From NCBI GenBank assembly GCA_903904685.1, contig CAIVDS010000056.1:1-32279 (forward strand): 32,279 nt of DNA, given 5' to 3'. This DNA comes from an uncultured Verrucomicrobiota bacterium. GTDB taxonomy: Bacteria > Verrucomicrobiota > Verrucomicrobiia > Opitutales > Opitutaceae. Position 1 is the first letter of the stretch; each line of letters begins with the position of its first letter. A program made the position numbers and the translations under genes. Below are positions 23,425-32,257 of this stretch, piece after piece. The notes below the pieces were generated by a model that was not told the origin of the DNA, did not search any database, and saw only the letters and a program-made list of their open reading frames with translations.

Positions 23425-24813
23425 TCAGAACAGGATCCAGGCTTCGAGGAAGAGCGTGTTGTTGTCGCGGGCGTTGCGGCCGGTACCGTCGTAGTTGGTG
23501 CGAGCTCCGTTGAAGCGGTCGTAGACCGTATACTGCAGGAGGAACTTCACGCTGCTCTTCGGCCAGAAGGCCGGGCCGCCGCCCTTGGCAAAGGGAAGAT
23601 AGTTGACCTCCATGATCAGACCGTCGCTCAGCGGGCTGCCGTTGAGGCTGCCACCAGCAGCGCCGCTCTGATACAGAACCGGGTCGCGGGTGCCATCGGC
23701 AATGAAGTATTTGACGGCGCCGCCATAGGTCTTGTCGTAGAGATAATCGACGGTGCCCTTCAGCGCCCACAGGCTATTCGAGGCATTCGTGCTGTAGCCA
23801 CCGACCTGACTCGCCCCCAGTTTCTGGTCTTCATAAATGTAGGAAAGCATCGCGGTGACATCGTGCTGGTCGATGGAGCACTGGTATTGGGAATCAAAGC
23901 CGACGTCTACATAGTGGTCTTTGCCAACGGTGTGATCGCTTTGGGGATAAGTGTCGGCGGCCATGCCGAAGGCGCCCACCTCCCAAGTGCCGCCGCCGAC
24001 CTGACGCTGAAGCGCGACACGCCAGTAGGGTGCGAAACTAGGAATTTCAGTCTCGGTGGCAGGATCAACGCCCATGCGTTTTTGGAACTGGGTGCCCAAC
24101 GTGCGATACGCACCGACGTCGAGGTAAACGGAGTTCGCGATCATCGCATAGGTGCCGACGCCACCCACCTTTTGGGCATCATCGGTGCCCCCCGCGATCA
24201 AGGGCGCACCCGCCGGCGTGGGGGCGAGAGCGGAACCGTTGAAAGGAAAGCTCCACACGGGAGTGCTGTTCCACGGATCCTGAAGCGTGGGGTTGTTGTT
24301 AGCATAAACGCCATAGCTTACATCGCGGCCGGCAACCGTGCCGCGATCAGCGAAACGCACCTCGGCGTTGTCCCAATGCCAGGCTTTACCGACGCCGTCG
24401 TAGGTGGCCTGAATGAACACGCCAAACTTGTTGGCCAAAGCGGTGGGATCCGCGCCGGCCAGATCACCGAACAGGCGACCGGCGTAAAAGATACTGGCCT
24501 GGTTAAGCGCGAAATTGTTGTTGTCGTTGAAACCCGGTCCGGCGCCACCCGGTTGGCCCCGCTGCGTGCTGCTGTAGGTGGGCTCCAGCATGAACGAGAT
24601 CGGAGGCAACGAGGACTGTCCGGTGGACATCGTGTAGCCCGACAGCTTAAACTGGCGGCCAAAATCGTTAAGTATGGGATAATCCGTATGGCAGGCGGTG
24701 CACTGCATGTTCATCTGCCGGGCAAAACTGGGCACGGCACGGACAACCGAAGTGGCGAATAAGAGGCCCACAGTCGCAAGCACCGCAGTGAACGTGGAGG
24801 AAGGGAGTTTCAT
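23425..24813 (-). CDS. Cyc2-like outer-membrane cytochrome c-porin fusion
   Basis: The 462-residue protein has a signal peptide (about 1-26, cleavage after VVRA), then VPSFARQ and one c-type haem site CTACH (C38-H42), followed by YPILNDFGRQFKLSGY. This N-terminal pattern (A-x-P-x-FARQ, CxxCH, P-x-L, GRxFK, GY) is that of Cyc2-type fused cytochrome-porins, which pass electrons from extracellular Fe(II) into the cell in iron oxidisers. The rest alternates short amphipathic strands and Gly/Asn/Asp loops, as expected for a beta barrel, and the protein ends with Phe (LFLEAWILF), the usual outer-membrane end. Electron-transfer function is inferred; similar proteins of unknown role exist. No other cytochrome gene is in the window. 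It is divergent from an operon of exported proteins. Confidence 0.8.
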   Translation of the reverse strand: MKLPSSTFTAVLATVGLLFATSVVRAVPSFARQMNMQCTACHTDYPILNDFGRQFKLSGYTMSTGQSSLPPISFMLEPTYSSTQRGQPGGAGPGFNDNNNFALNQASIFYAGRLFGDLAGADPTALANKFGVFIQATYDGVGKAWHWDNAEVRFADRGTVAGRDVSYGVYANNNPTLQDPWNSTPVWSFPFNGSALAPTPAGAPLIAGGTDDAQKVGGVGTYAMIANSVYLDVGAYRTLGTQFQKRMGVDPATETEIPSFAPYWRVALQRQVGGGTWEVGAFGMAADTYPQSDHTVGKDHYVDVGFDSQYQCSIDQHDVTAMLSYIYEDQKLGASQVGGYSTNASNSLWALKGTVDYLYDKTYGGAVKYFIADGTRDPVLYQSGAAGGSLNGSPLSDGLIMEVNYLPFAKGGGPAFWPKSSVKFLLQYTVYDRFNGARTNYDGTGRNARDNNTLFLEAWILF

Positions 24814-25092
24814 GAATTTTACTGTCGGTTAAGGATGGATGTTTAAATTTTTGGCCGCTTCAACCCAACTAAAGGGAAATCGACACAAACAAGAGCGCGA
24901 TTTCTTATCGGTCGCAGGTAATAGGACGCGAGCAGGAAATCATACAGCCATGACTTTACACTGGCTTAACACATTTCCGGCTCTGGCTTCATCAAATCAT
25001 TACACCAGATGATAATAATGACATCTAGCCGTAAAAGCCGCATACCCCTGTCGCCACACCCATTCGACGAAGAACACTCCATAACCACCACT
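24814..25092. promoter_or_regulatory. Divergent regulatory region between cytochrome-porin and exported operon
   Basis: This 279-base gap, more AT-rich to the eye than its flanks, must hold the promoters of both directions. I see no consensus TTGACA-TATAAT pair. An inverted repeat TCATTA (24997-25002) and TAATGA (25016-25021) with a 13-base spacer uses the same two words as the repeat over the Fur-family start codon. Neither flanking gene has a clear Shine-Dalgarno sequence. Confidence 0.5.
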
Positions 25093-26337
25093 ATGAAAAT
25101 ATCATATCAGCTCACACCGCTCGTTCTCTTTGTCACGGCAATCCCCGGCCTACTGGCGCAAGAACCACCCCAAGCTGCGCCAAGGCAGCGCATGCGTTAT
25201 TCGATTGAACAGGCCGTTTCGGACAATGCCCAGCTTCATACCATCGCCTTCGACGGGCTGGCTTTCCTGACGGGCGATTTCGGCGGAGACACCTTCCTGC
25301 CCCCGGGAAAAGTTTCCGACTATTTCGGCTTTCAATACATGAGGGACATCGATGCCAAGGAGGGCGGGCACAACACCTCGTTTCTGACCCGAATCGCCCA
25401 CAACATGCTGGCGGTTCTGAACGCCGGCCAAAAGGCCCAACTGCTCGCACTGGCCAAGGAACAGGAAAATGATATCCGTATTTTCGCCGAGCAGCGTTTC
25501 CCGTTGATCAAGGCCTTCCGTCGAAATCTAGCCGGGGATGTGCCCGCCGGCAGTCACGGCCTGAACCGGAGCGCGGTGATGAAGTGCTCGGCCGATTTGT
25601 ATGAGCTCGATGGCAAGCTGGCCTTTCAACGCGCCAAGGTCATGGGAGCGATTATCCGAAGCTTCGACGAGTCGCAAAAGGCAACTCTGGCCAAGCTGAA
25701 GTTTGGCGATTCCCGCACTTGGCCGGACCTGCCGGAGCAACTGGACAAGCGAAACATGTCGCACGAGGTGAACGTGGCCGTCATGACCTACGCCAGCGAG
25801 ATGTTCTCCTGGTATGCCGGATCCTTGGAGGCCGACACCTATTTCTGCCCCGAACGACATGGCATGTATTTCGGCGGATTCGGTATGAAAACCGCACCGG
25901 CAATGGGGAAAAAAGACTATTCCATCAGCACGTCGCTCACCGGCGACAGCGGCGAAAATTTCCTCACTGCGCTGACAACCACCCAACGAAAGCTCGTGTC
26001 CGACCTGATTGACCAACAACGCAAGAACCTGACGGAAATCGTGCAGACGCGGCGCGCCATCGCATCCGAGCTGAGGCGCTTTCAAAGCAGAGAGGCGGTT
26101 GACTCCGCCAAGGTTCTGGCGCTCTCACGGCGCTATGGCGAACTCGATGGAGAAATGTCGTTTCTTTACGCGACGGCCTTCGCCTCGGTCGACCAATCCC
26201 TGACCTCCCAGCAAAAAGAAAGGTTGCAGAGCCTGCGCACCACCAATCCGGCGGACCCCAAGGGACCGTTTCTCTATTCGATCCCGATCTCATCACCCAA
26301 GATCAAGGATACCGATTTCCTATTCGCCCTGCGGTAA
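25093..26337 (+). CDS. Exported helical protein with internal duplication, unknown function
   Basis: The 414-residue protein has a signal peptide (about 1-22, cleavage near LLAQ). I do not recognise a named family. It appears to be two copies of one unit of about 145 residues: residues 57-203 and 238-382. Paired blocks are FLTGDFGGDTFLPPGKVSDYFGF with SWYAGSLEADTYFCPERHGMYFGG (each split here only for comparison), LNAGQKAQLLALAKEQ with LTTTQRKLVSDLIDQQ, ELDGKLAFQ with ELDGEMSFL, and FDESQKATLAKLK with LTSQQKERLQSLR. The L-x-x-x-Q-K-x-x-L segments resemble LTxxQ (Spy/CpxP-type) helices. ATG 25093 is chosen because it begins the signal peptide. First gene of a four-gene exported operon. Confidence 0.8.
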   Translation: MKISYQLTPLVLFVTAIPGLLAQEPPQAAPRQRMRYSIEQAVSDNAQLHTIAFDGLAFLTGDFGGDTFLPPGKVSDYFGFQYMRDIDAKEGGHNTSFLTRIAHNMLAVLNAGQKAQLLALAKEQENDIRIFAEQRFPLIKAFRRNLAGDVPAGSHGLNRSAVMKCSADLYELDGKLAFQRAKVMGAIIRSFDESQKATLAKLKFGDSRTWPDLPEQLDKRNMSHEVNVAVMTYASEMFSWYAGSLEADTYFCPERHGMYFGGFGMKTAPAMGKKDYSISTSLTGDSGENFLTALTTTQRKLVSDLIDQQRKNLTEIVQTRRAIASELRRFQSREAVDSAKVLALSRRYGELDGEMSFLYATAFASVDQSLTSQQKERLQSLRTTNPADPKGPFLYSIPISSPKIKDTDFLFALR

Positions 26338-26372
26338 CACCGGAGACCGATACGTCGTCAAAAGAGGAGATC

Positions 26373-27926
26373 ATGACAACCGAGACCACTCGGCGGAAAT
26401 TTCTCAATCTTCTGGCCGTATCATTCGGCTGGTTCTTACTGCCGGCACGCGCACAGGTGGACGCTCTGCAAGAGCATAAACGAAACGGCAAAGACAAACG
26501 GAGACGAATGGAAGAGGGAGACTATGTGCTGCCCCCGGAACTGGCTGATTTCGCAACGTTGTCCCTTGTGCTGGGACGGGGCAGCGACCGGTCGGTCACC
26601 GTGAGCATTCTATCCACGAAGGCGCTTGAAGGTTATTTCGAATACGGCACGGACGCCCAACTCCCCATCCAGAAAACACGTCCGCTCTCCATAGCCGGCG
26701 GAAATCCGGTGGAAGTGATTTTCGAGGCGCTCAAACCTGACACGGAATACTTTTACCGTCTGCTTTCGCGGAATACGGAAGACGTCCGGTTTTCCGTACG
26801 CAGGGAAGGACGTTTTCACACACAACGCGCAATCGGAAGCACCTTCACATTCGGAGTGCAAGGCGACTCACACCCGGAGCGTCCCCAGATGAGCGATCCC
26901 CGCCTTTATGCACGCACGCTGCTTCACGCGGCGGCGGGGAAACCTGATTTCTATCTCTGCATGGGCGATGATTTCAGCGTGGCCAAGCTGAAGACGTTCG
27001 ATCCCGGTTCACTCGCGCAACCTTACCTGCTCCAGCGACCGTTTCTCGGCCTGGTCGCGCAATCGGCACCGCTCTTCCTGCTTAATGGCAATCACGAGCA
27101 GGCGTCGCTTTTCAATTTCAACCAAACGGACATCCGTCACGCCGTCGCCGTCGGAGCTCAAAACGCCCGCAACCACTATTATCCCACGCCATCGCCCGAT
27201 GGTTTTTACACTGGCGACACCTCACCGTTGCCCGACATCGGCCTGCTGAGGGATTATTATGCCTGGCACTGGGGAGACGCGCTTTTCGTGGTGCTGGATA
27301 ACTACTGGCAATCTCCTGCTCTCGTGGACAGCGGCTTTCAGGAAGTCGATGTCGGTGGCGATAAAAAAGGCCACGCCGGCCACAAGGATCGCGACTGGTG
27401 GAGTCTCACGCTAGGCGACGCGCAATATCACTGGTTCAAACGGACGCTGGAACAGAGCGGAGCCAAATATAAATTCGTTTTTGCGCATCATGTGCTGGGC
27501 TCCGGACGAGGCGGCGTTGACCAATGCGAACTCTACGAATGGGGTGGCCGGAACAAGCGCGGCGAGTGGGAGTTTGGCGAAAAGCGCCCCGGCTGGGAAC
27601 TGCCCGTGCACCAACTCATGGTCAAACATGGCGTCACCATTTTCTTCCAAGGTCACGATCATCTTTTCGCCAAACAGGAACGAGATGGTATTGTCTACCA
27701 AGAAGCGCCCATGCCTGCCGACCAAGGTTATTTCGCGTACAATCAAGATCGCTATCAATCCGGAACGAAGTTACCCAACTCGGGTCATCTGCGTGTGACC
27801 GTGGCACCAGCCGGGGTGACGGTCGATTACCTGCGATGCTTTCTTCCCGAGGACGAAAGCGGACAACAACAGACGGGGACCGTGGCCTGCAGCTATACCA
27901 TCAAGCCAAAGGAAAACCATGCGTAG
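26373..27926 (+). CDS. Exported metallophosphoesterase (purple acid phosphatase-like)
   Basis: The 517-residue protein has a twin-arginine-like signal (TTRRKFLNLLAVSFG, residues 5-19), a fibronectin-like N-terminal domain (about 60-150; LKPDTEYFYRLL) and a calcineurin-like phosphoesterase core. All dimetal motifs are present: D165-x-H167, G198-D199, G239-N240-H241-E242, H372 (FAHHVLG) and G427-H428-D429-H430. It should hydrolyse phosphate mono- or diesters in the periplasm or outside; substrate unknown. The start ATG 26373 has AGGAG 3 bases upstream. Its stop overlaps the next gene's start by 8 bases, indicating coupled translation with a paralogue that has lost metal ligands. Confidence 0.9.
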   Translation: MTTETTRRKFLNLLAVSFGWFLLPARAQVDALQEHKRNGKDKRRRMEEGDYVLPPELADFATLSLVLGRGSDRSVTVSILSTKALEGYFEYGTDAQLPIQKTRPLSIAGGNPVEVIFEALKPDTEYFYRLLSRNTEDVRFSVRREGRFHTQRAIGSTFTFGVQGDSHPERPQMSDPRLYARTLLHAAAGKPDFYLCMGDDFSVAKLKTFDPGSLAQPYLLQRPFLGLVAQSAPLFLLNGNHEQASLFNFNQTDIRHAVAVGAQNARNHYYPTPSPDGFYTGDTSPLPDIGLLRDYYAWHWGDALFVVLDNYWQSPALVDSGFQEVDVGGDKKGHAGHKDRDWWSLTLGDAQYHWFKRTLEQSGAKYKFVFAHHVLGSGRGGVDQCELYEWGGRNKRGEWEFGEKRPGWELPVHQLMVKHGVTIFFQGHDHLFAKQERDGIVYQEAPMPADQGYFAYNQDRYQSGTKLPNSGHLRVTVAPAGVTVDYLRCFLPEDESGQQQTGTVACSYTIKPKENHA

Positions 27927-29430
27927 CGCATCACTCCACTTTTCCGGCTTTCCTTTCATCCTGCTGCTGACCGCACTCGTTGCGACCAGAGGCGAAGACA
28001 AGTCCGCGACGACTCGTGGCCACCGTCCAAACATCGCGGCAAACGTGTTTAATGTCAGTGTGCCTGATCATCTGTTCGACCTGATTTTGTCACGACCTGA
28101 AAAACACTCCATCACGGCAAGCGTCCTGACCTATAAGGATGTCGAAGGCTTTTTGACCTACGGTCCAGAGAACAGTGCCGTGATGGCGCAGACGCCACTC
28201 CGGCAGTTCAAAACAGGAGAATCCGCCGAAGTTCTACTGGCTGGCCTGCAGGCCGACACCCGCTACCGCTACCAACTCAACCTGCGCACGGCTGAGAGCG
28301 GACCGTTTACCCGAAGTCAGGATAATTCATTCCATACAGCGCGCCCGCCTGGGGGCACCTTTTGCTTCACCCTCTCGGCAGATGCGCATCTTGATGAGCA
28401 CACCAGTCCGGCCATGTATGAGAGAACACTCGACAACATCCTAGCCGATCAACCCGACTTTCACCTCGATCTCGGCAATCTCTTCATGACGGACAAGCAC
28501 TCCAGCCGGGATGAGGCTGCCAGCCAATATCTGGCGCAGCGCTATTACCTCGGTCGCATCGGATGCTCCATCCCGATCTTACTCGCGCTGGGCACGCACG
28601 ACGGCGAAAGCGCCAAATACGACGACGGATCAACCGACTGCCTTGCGGTATGGTCAAATCGGATGCGCGAACGCCTGTTTCCCAACCCCGTGCCTGACTC
28701 GTTTTATACGGGCAACAACGTATCGCATCCGCATTCCGGATTGTTGCAGAATTACTATGCTTGGGAATGGGGTGACGTGCTCTTTGTCGTGCTCGATCCC
28801 TTCCGTTATTCCACCCGTCAGCATGGTGGAGGCGATGGCTGGGGATGGTCGCTGGGATTGACCCAATACCAATGGCTGGCGCAGACGCTCGCGCAGAGCC
28901 GGGCCAAGGTTAAATTTGTTTTCATCCACAATCTGCTTTGCGGGGATCAAGCGGCGCGCGGCGGAGTGGAGGTCGCAGCCTTCAACGAATGGGGTGGGAA
29001 AAACCCGGGTGGCAGCGATGGTTTCAAGGCCCACCGCCCCGGCTGGCCGGAACCGGTCCACCAATTACTGCTCCGCCACCACGTCACCGCCGTCTTCAAG
29101 GCCCACGACAATTTCTACGCCCGGCAGGAACTCGACGGGATCGTTTACCAAATGGTGCCCCAGCCAAGCTTTGCAGGAAACGATCGCATCCGGGATCTCG
29201 ACACCTACGGCTACAAACACGGCGTGTTTCTGGGTAATTCGGGTCATGTGCGCGTCACGGTCACAGCGGACCACGTGGCGCTGGATTATATTCGTGCCCG
29301 CCTCCCTGCCGACGAAACTGCCACGCACAAAAATGGAGAGATCGCCAGCCACTGCGATATTGCGAGCGACGGCACCCGGCACGACTCCACGCCGCCCACC
29401 AATGCTTCCATTTCAGCTCATTCGTTATGA
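27919..29430 (+). CDS. Metallophosphoesterase paralogue with degraded active site
   Basis: This 503-residue exported protein (hydrophobic signal about 8-22) aligns along its length with the preceding phosphoesterase: the same FN3-like domain (LQADTRYRYQL), NYYAWEWGDVLFVVLD, and the ending GNSGHVRVTV. Metal ligands differ. D155 and H157 are kept, but the bridging Asp of GD becomes N187 (DLGN), GNHE becomes G225-T226-H227-D228, and GHDH becomes A395-H396-D397-N398; H337 is kept. Three of seven usual ligands are thus changed, so it is probably a non-catalytic partner or works with altered metals. AAGGA lies 5 bases before ATG 27919. It overlaps the next gene by 4 bases (ATGA). Confidence 0.85.
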   Translation: MRSASLHFSGFPFILLLTALVATRGEDKSATTRGHRPNIAANVFNVSVPDHLFDLILSRPEKHSITASVLTYKDVEGFLTYGPENSAVMAQTPLRQFKTGESAEVLLAGLQADTRYRYQLNLRTAESGPFTRSQDNSFHTARPPGGTFCFTLSADAHLDEHTSPAMYERTLDNILADQPDFHLDLGNLFMTDKHSSRDEAASQYLAQRYYLGRIGCSIPILLALGTHDGESAKYDDGSTDCLAVWSNRMRERLFPNPVPDSFYTGNNVSHPHSGLLQNYYAWEWGDVLFVVLDPFRYSTRQHGGGDGWGWSLGLTQYQWLAQTLAQSRAKVKFVFIHNLLCGDQAARGGVEVAAFNEWGGKNPGGSDGFKAHRPGWPEPVHQLLLRHHVTAVFKAHDNFYARQELDGIVYQMVPQPSFAGNDRIRDLDTYGYKHGVFLGNSGHVRVTVTADHVALDYIRARLPADETATHKNGEIASHCDIASDGTRHDSTPPTNASISAHSL

Positions 29431-30770
29431 TCTCGCACGCCATCAAATCTCTGAAACTCGCGGCCCTGCTTTTGACCGCCGGTGCATTATGGGCGGAACC
29501 CGTATTGCCATTACCTTATGCCATCGTTTCCACAGGTCAGACGAAATGCTACGATAACCATCAGGTAGTCGCCCCGCCCACGCCCAGCCAGCCCTTCTAC
29601 GGTCAGGATGCGCAAACCCACACTCATCCAGCCAGCTATACACTCAGCGCCGATGGACTCACCGTCCGCGACAACGTCACCGGACTGGTTTGGCAGCACA
29701 GTCCTGACACCGATGGCGACGGCGTTCTCACCCGGCACGACAAATTGACTCTATCCCAGGAATTGGAACTCCCCGCAAAACTTAACGCCGCCAAATTTGG
29801 CGGATTCACCGACTGGCGTCTCCCTTCGATAAAAGAGTTGTATTCCCTCTTTGACACACGCGGCACCGATCCCAGCGGCTACACAGGCACGGACACCAGC
29901 GGCCTCACGCCGTTCATTGATGCGCGTTTTTTCAAATTCGCCTACGGCAATACGCGCAACGGCGAACGAATCATCGATTCGCAATACGCCTCCAACACGA
30001 AGCATGTCGGCAAATCCGCACGCGGTTGCGACAAGCTCTTCGGCGTCAATTTTGCCGACGGCCGCATCAAGGGATACGACTTGCAGATGCCCGGCGGCCG
30101 CGCCGAAAAAACCTTCTTCGTCCAGTGTGTGCGAGGAAACACCGCCTACGGGAAAAATGATTTCAGCGACAATCGCGACGGCACCATCACCGACCGCGCC
30201 ACCGGCCTGATGTGGGCACGAACGGATAGCGGCAAGGGCCTCGACTGGCCTGCTGCGCTCGCGTGGGTGCAAACCCAAAACACGCAAAAATATCTCGGTT
30301 ACGATGATTGGCGTCTGCCCAGCATAAAGGAGCTACACAGCATCGTGGACTACAGCCGATCCCCCGACACCACTCACTCGCCCGCCATCGATCCGCTCTT
30401 CACCTGCACTCAAATTACCAACGAAGGAGGCCAGTCCGATTATCCGTATTACTGGTCCTCAACGACGCACGTCAGTTTCCGAGGAGGCAACGCCGCGATG
30501 TATTTCGCCTTCGGACGTGCAGGCGGTTGGATGACCGAACGCAGCCTCGCGGGCGGTCCACCCGACCGAGGCCCACCGGGATCGCAAGGCATGGAACCAC
30601 CGGAAGGCATGATAGGCAACTATCACTGGGTCGATGTCCATGGCGCGGGAGCGCAACGCAGCGACCCCAAAGCTGGCGATCCTGCACAGTTCCCGCATGG
30701 TCGTGGCCCGCAAGGTGACGTCATCCGTATCTACAACTACGCCCGGCTAGTGCGGGATATCACCAAATGA
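29427..30770 (+). CDS. Exported DUF1566 (Lcl-like) protein with two repeats and EF-hand-like loop
   Basis: The 447-residue protein has a signal peptide (about 1-23, cleavage after LWA). It carries two DUF1566/Lcl C-terminal units: TGLVWQH...DWRLPSIKEL (85-138) and TGLMWAR...DWRLPSIKEL (259-303, then YYWSSTT). Between the halves of the first unit lies D94-T-D-G-D-G-V-L-T-R-H-D105, a 12-residue calcium-binding-type loop like those in dockerins and EF-hands. Near the C-terminus is a Pro/Gly-rich insert (GGPPDRGPPGSQG). DUF1566 domains occur in surface adhesins such as the Legionella collagen-like protein, so a cell-surface or matrix role is likely but inferred. ATG overlaps the preceding stop by 4 bases; last gene of the operon. 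Confidence 0.88.
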   Translation: MISHAIKSLKLAALLLTAGALWAEPVLPLPYAIVSTGQTKCYDNHQVVAPPTPSQPFYGQDAQTHTHPASYTLSADGLTVRDNVTGLVWQHSPDTDGDGVLTRHDKLTLSQELELPAKLNAAKFGGFTDWRLPSIKELYSLFDTRGTDPSGYTGTDTSGLTPFIDARFFKFAYGNTRNGERIIDSQYASNTKHVGKSARGCDKLFGVNFADGRIKGYDLQMPGGRAEKTFFVQCVRGNTAYGKNDFSDNRDGTITDRATGLMWARTDSGKGLDWPAALAWVQTQNTQKYLGYDDWRLPSIKELHSIVDYSRSPDTTHSPAIDPLFTCTQITNEGGQSDYPYYWSSTTHVSFRGGNAAMYFAFGRAGGWMTERSLAGGPPDRGPPGSQGMEPPEGMIGNYHWVDVHGAGAQRSDPKAGDPAQFPHGRGPQGDVIRIYNYARLVRDITK

Positions 30771-30781
30771 ACCAAGCACGT

Positions 30782-30806
30782 GAGCGCCGGAGACAATCCG
30801 CCGCTC
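30782..30806. other. Imperfect hairpin between convergent genes
   Basis: GAGCG-C-CGG, loop AGACAAT, CCG-C-CGCTC forms an 8-bp stem with one C-C mismatch in the 47-base gap between the DUF1566 gene and ahcY. No T run follows on either strand, so termination function is uncertain. Confidence 0.3.
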
Positions 30807-30817
30807 TCTGTTCGCAA

Positions 30818-32257
30818 TCAGTAACGGTAGTGCTCAGACTTGTAAGGCCCGCCGACGGGCACGCCGAGGTATTCGGCCTGGGCCTTCGACAATGTCGTGA
30901 GCTTGGCCCCGATCTTCTCGAGGTGCAGGCGGGCGACTTCTTCGTCAAGGTGCTTGGGCAGGCGGTAGACGCCGATGCCGTAGGTGTCCTTGTTGGCCCA
31001 CAGATCGAGTTGGGCGAGCGTCTGATTGGTGAAGCTGTTTGACATCACGAACGACGGGTGGCCGGTGGCGCAGCCGAGATTCACGAGACGCCCTTCGGCA
31101 AGCAGGTAGATCGTGTTGCCCTTCGGGAAAGTGAACTGGTCGTATTGCGGCTTGATGGTGACGCGCTTCACGCCCTTGGACTTGTAGAGGCGGTCGACCT
31201 GAATCTCGTTATCGAAGTGACCGATGTTACAGACGATGGCCTGATCCTTCATCTTCTGCATATGCTCAAGCGTGATCACGTCCTTGTTCCCGGTGGTGGT
31301 CACATAGATGTCGGCGACACCAAGGGTGCTTTCGACGGTGTTCACCTCGAAGCCTTCCATGGCAGCTTGGAGAGCGTTGATCGGATCGACCTCGGTGACG
31401 ATGACGCGGGCGCCAAAGCCCTTGAGCGAAAACGCGGAGCCCTTGCCCACGTCGCCATAACCGCACACGCAGGCGACCTTGCCGGCGATCATGACGTCGG
31501 TGGCGCGCTTGAGTCCGTCGGCAAGCGACTCGCGGCAGCCGTAGAGATTGTCGAACTTCGACTTGGTGACGGAGTCGTTAACGTTGATCGCGGGGACAAG
31601 CAGCTTGCCCTTCTCGTGGAGCTGGTAGAGGCGGTGAACGCCGGTGGTGGTCTCCTCGGAAACACCGCGCCACTCCTTCACCATGGCGGTGAAGATGCCC
31701 TTCTGGGTTTTGCCGATCTTCTTGAGGAGGTCCTTGACGACCTGCTCTTCGTGGGAACCGGAGGCGGTGGTGTGCCAGTCGCTGCCCTGCTCCATCTCGT
31801 AGCCTTTGTGGAGGAGGAGCGTGACGTCACCGCCGTCGTCAACGACGAGCTGAGGGCCCTTGCCACCGGGAAAGCTGACGGCCTTCCAGGTGAGGTCCCA
31901 GTATTCTTCGAGCGTCTCGCCCTTCCAGGCGAAGACGGGCACGCCGGTCTTCGCGATGGCCGCGGCGGCGTGGTCCTGCGTCGAGAAGATGTTGCACGAG
32001 GCCCAGCGCACGTCGGCGCCCAGCGAAACGAGGGTCTCGATGAGGACGGCGGTCTGGATCGTCATGTGCAACGAGCCGGTGATGCGCACTCCCTTGAGGG
32101 GCTTCTTGGCGCCATATTTTTTACGGAGGGAAACGAGGCCGGGCATCTCGTGCTCGGCGACGTTGAGTTCCTTGCGGCCCCAGTCGGCGAGCTTGATATC
32201 GCGGACGATGAAGTCCTGGCCTTTAGGAACGTTTTTCAGAAGGGAGACGGATGACAT
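30818..32257 (-). CDS. ahcY: S-adenosylhomocysteinase
   Basis: The 479-residue protein is full-length SAH hydrolase. The NAD-binding loop GYGDVGKG is at residues 266-273, the conserved [20 protein letters not shown] block precedes it, and the C-terminus [11 protein letters not shown] supplies the Lys473 and Tyr477 that reach the NAD of the neighbouring subunit. It cleaves S-adenosylhomocysteine to adenosine and homocysteine, relieving methyltransferase inhibition in the activated methyl cycle. ATG at 32257 lies 22 bases from the window edge, so a promoter or SAH riboswitch cannot be assessed. It converges with the DUF1566 gene. Confidence 0.98.
   Translation of the reverse strand: MSSVSLLKNVPKGQDFIVRDIKLADWGRKELNVAEHEMPGLVSLRKKYGAKKPLKGVRITGSLHMTIQTAVLIETLVSLGADVRWASCNIFSTQDHAAAAIAKTGVPVFAWKGETLEEYWDLTWKAVSFPGGKGPQLVVDDGGDVTLLLHKGYEMEQGSDWHTTASGSHEEQVVKDLLKKIGKTQKGIFTAMVKEWRGVSEETTTGVHRLYQLHEKGKLLVPAINVNDSVTKSKFDNLYGCRESLADGLKRATDVMIAGKVACVCGYGDVGKGSAFSLKGFGARVIVTEVDPINALQAAMEGFEVNTVESTLGVADIYVTTTGNKDVITLEHMQKMKDQAIVCNIGHFDNEIQVDRLYKSKGVKRVTIKPQYDQFTFPKGNTIYLLAEGRLVNLGCATGHPSFVMSNSFTNQTLAQLDLWANKDTYGIGVYRLPKHLDEEVARLHLEKIGAKLTTLSKAQAEYLGVPVGGPYKSEHYRY

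Noticed and set aside
23299-24762. Plus-strand open frame of 487 codons over the cytochrome-porin gene
   Set aside because: The minus-strand product has a signal peptide, haem motif and barrel-like composition; the plus-strand product has none and is Val/Ala/Gly-biased.
31058-32254. Plus-strand open frame of 398 codons antisense to ahcY
   Set aside because: ahcY is unambiguous and the antisense product has no motifs.
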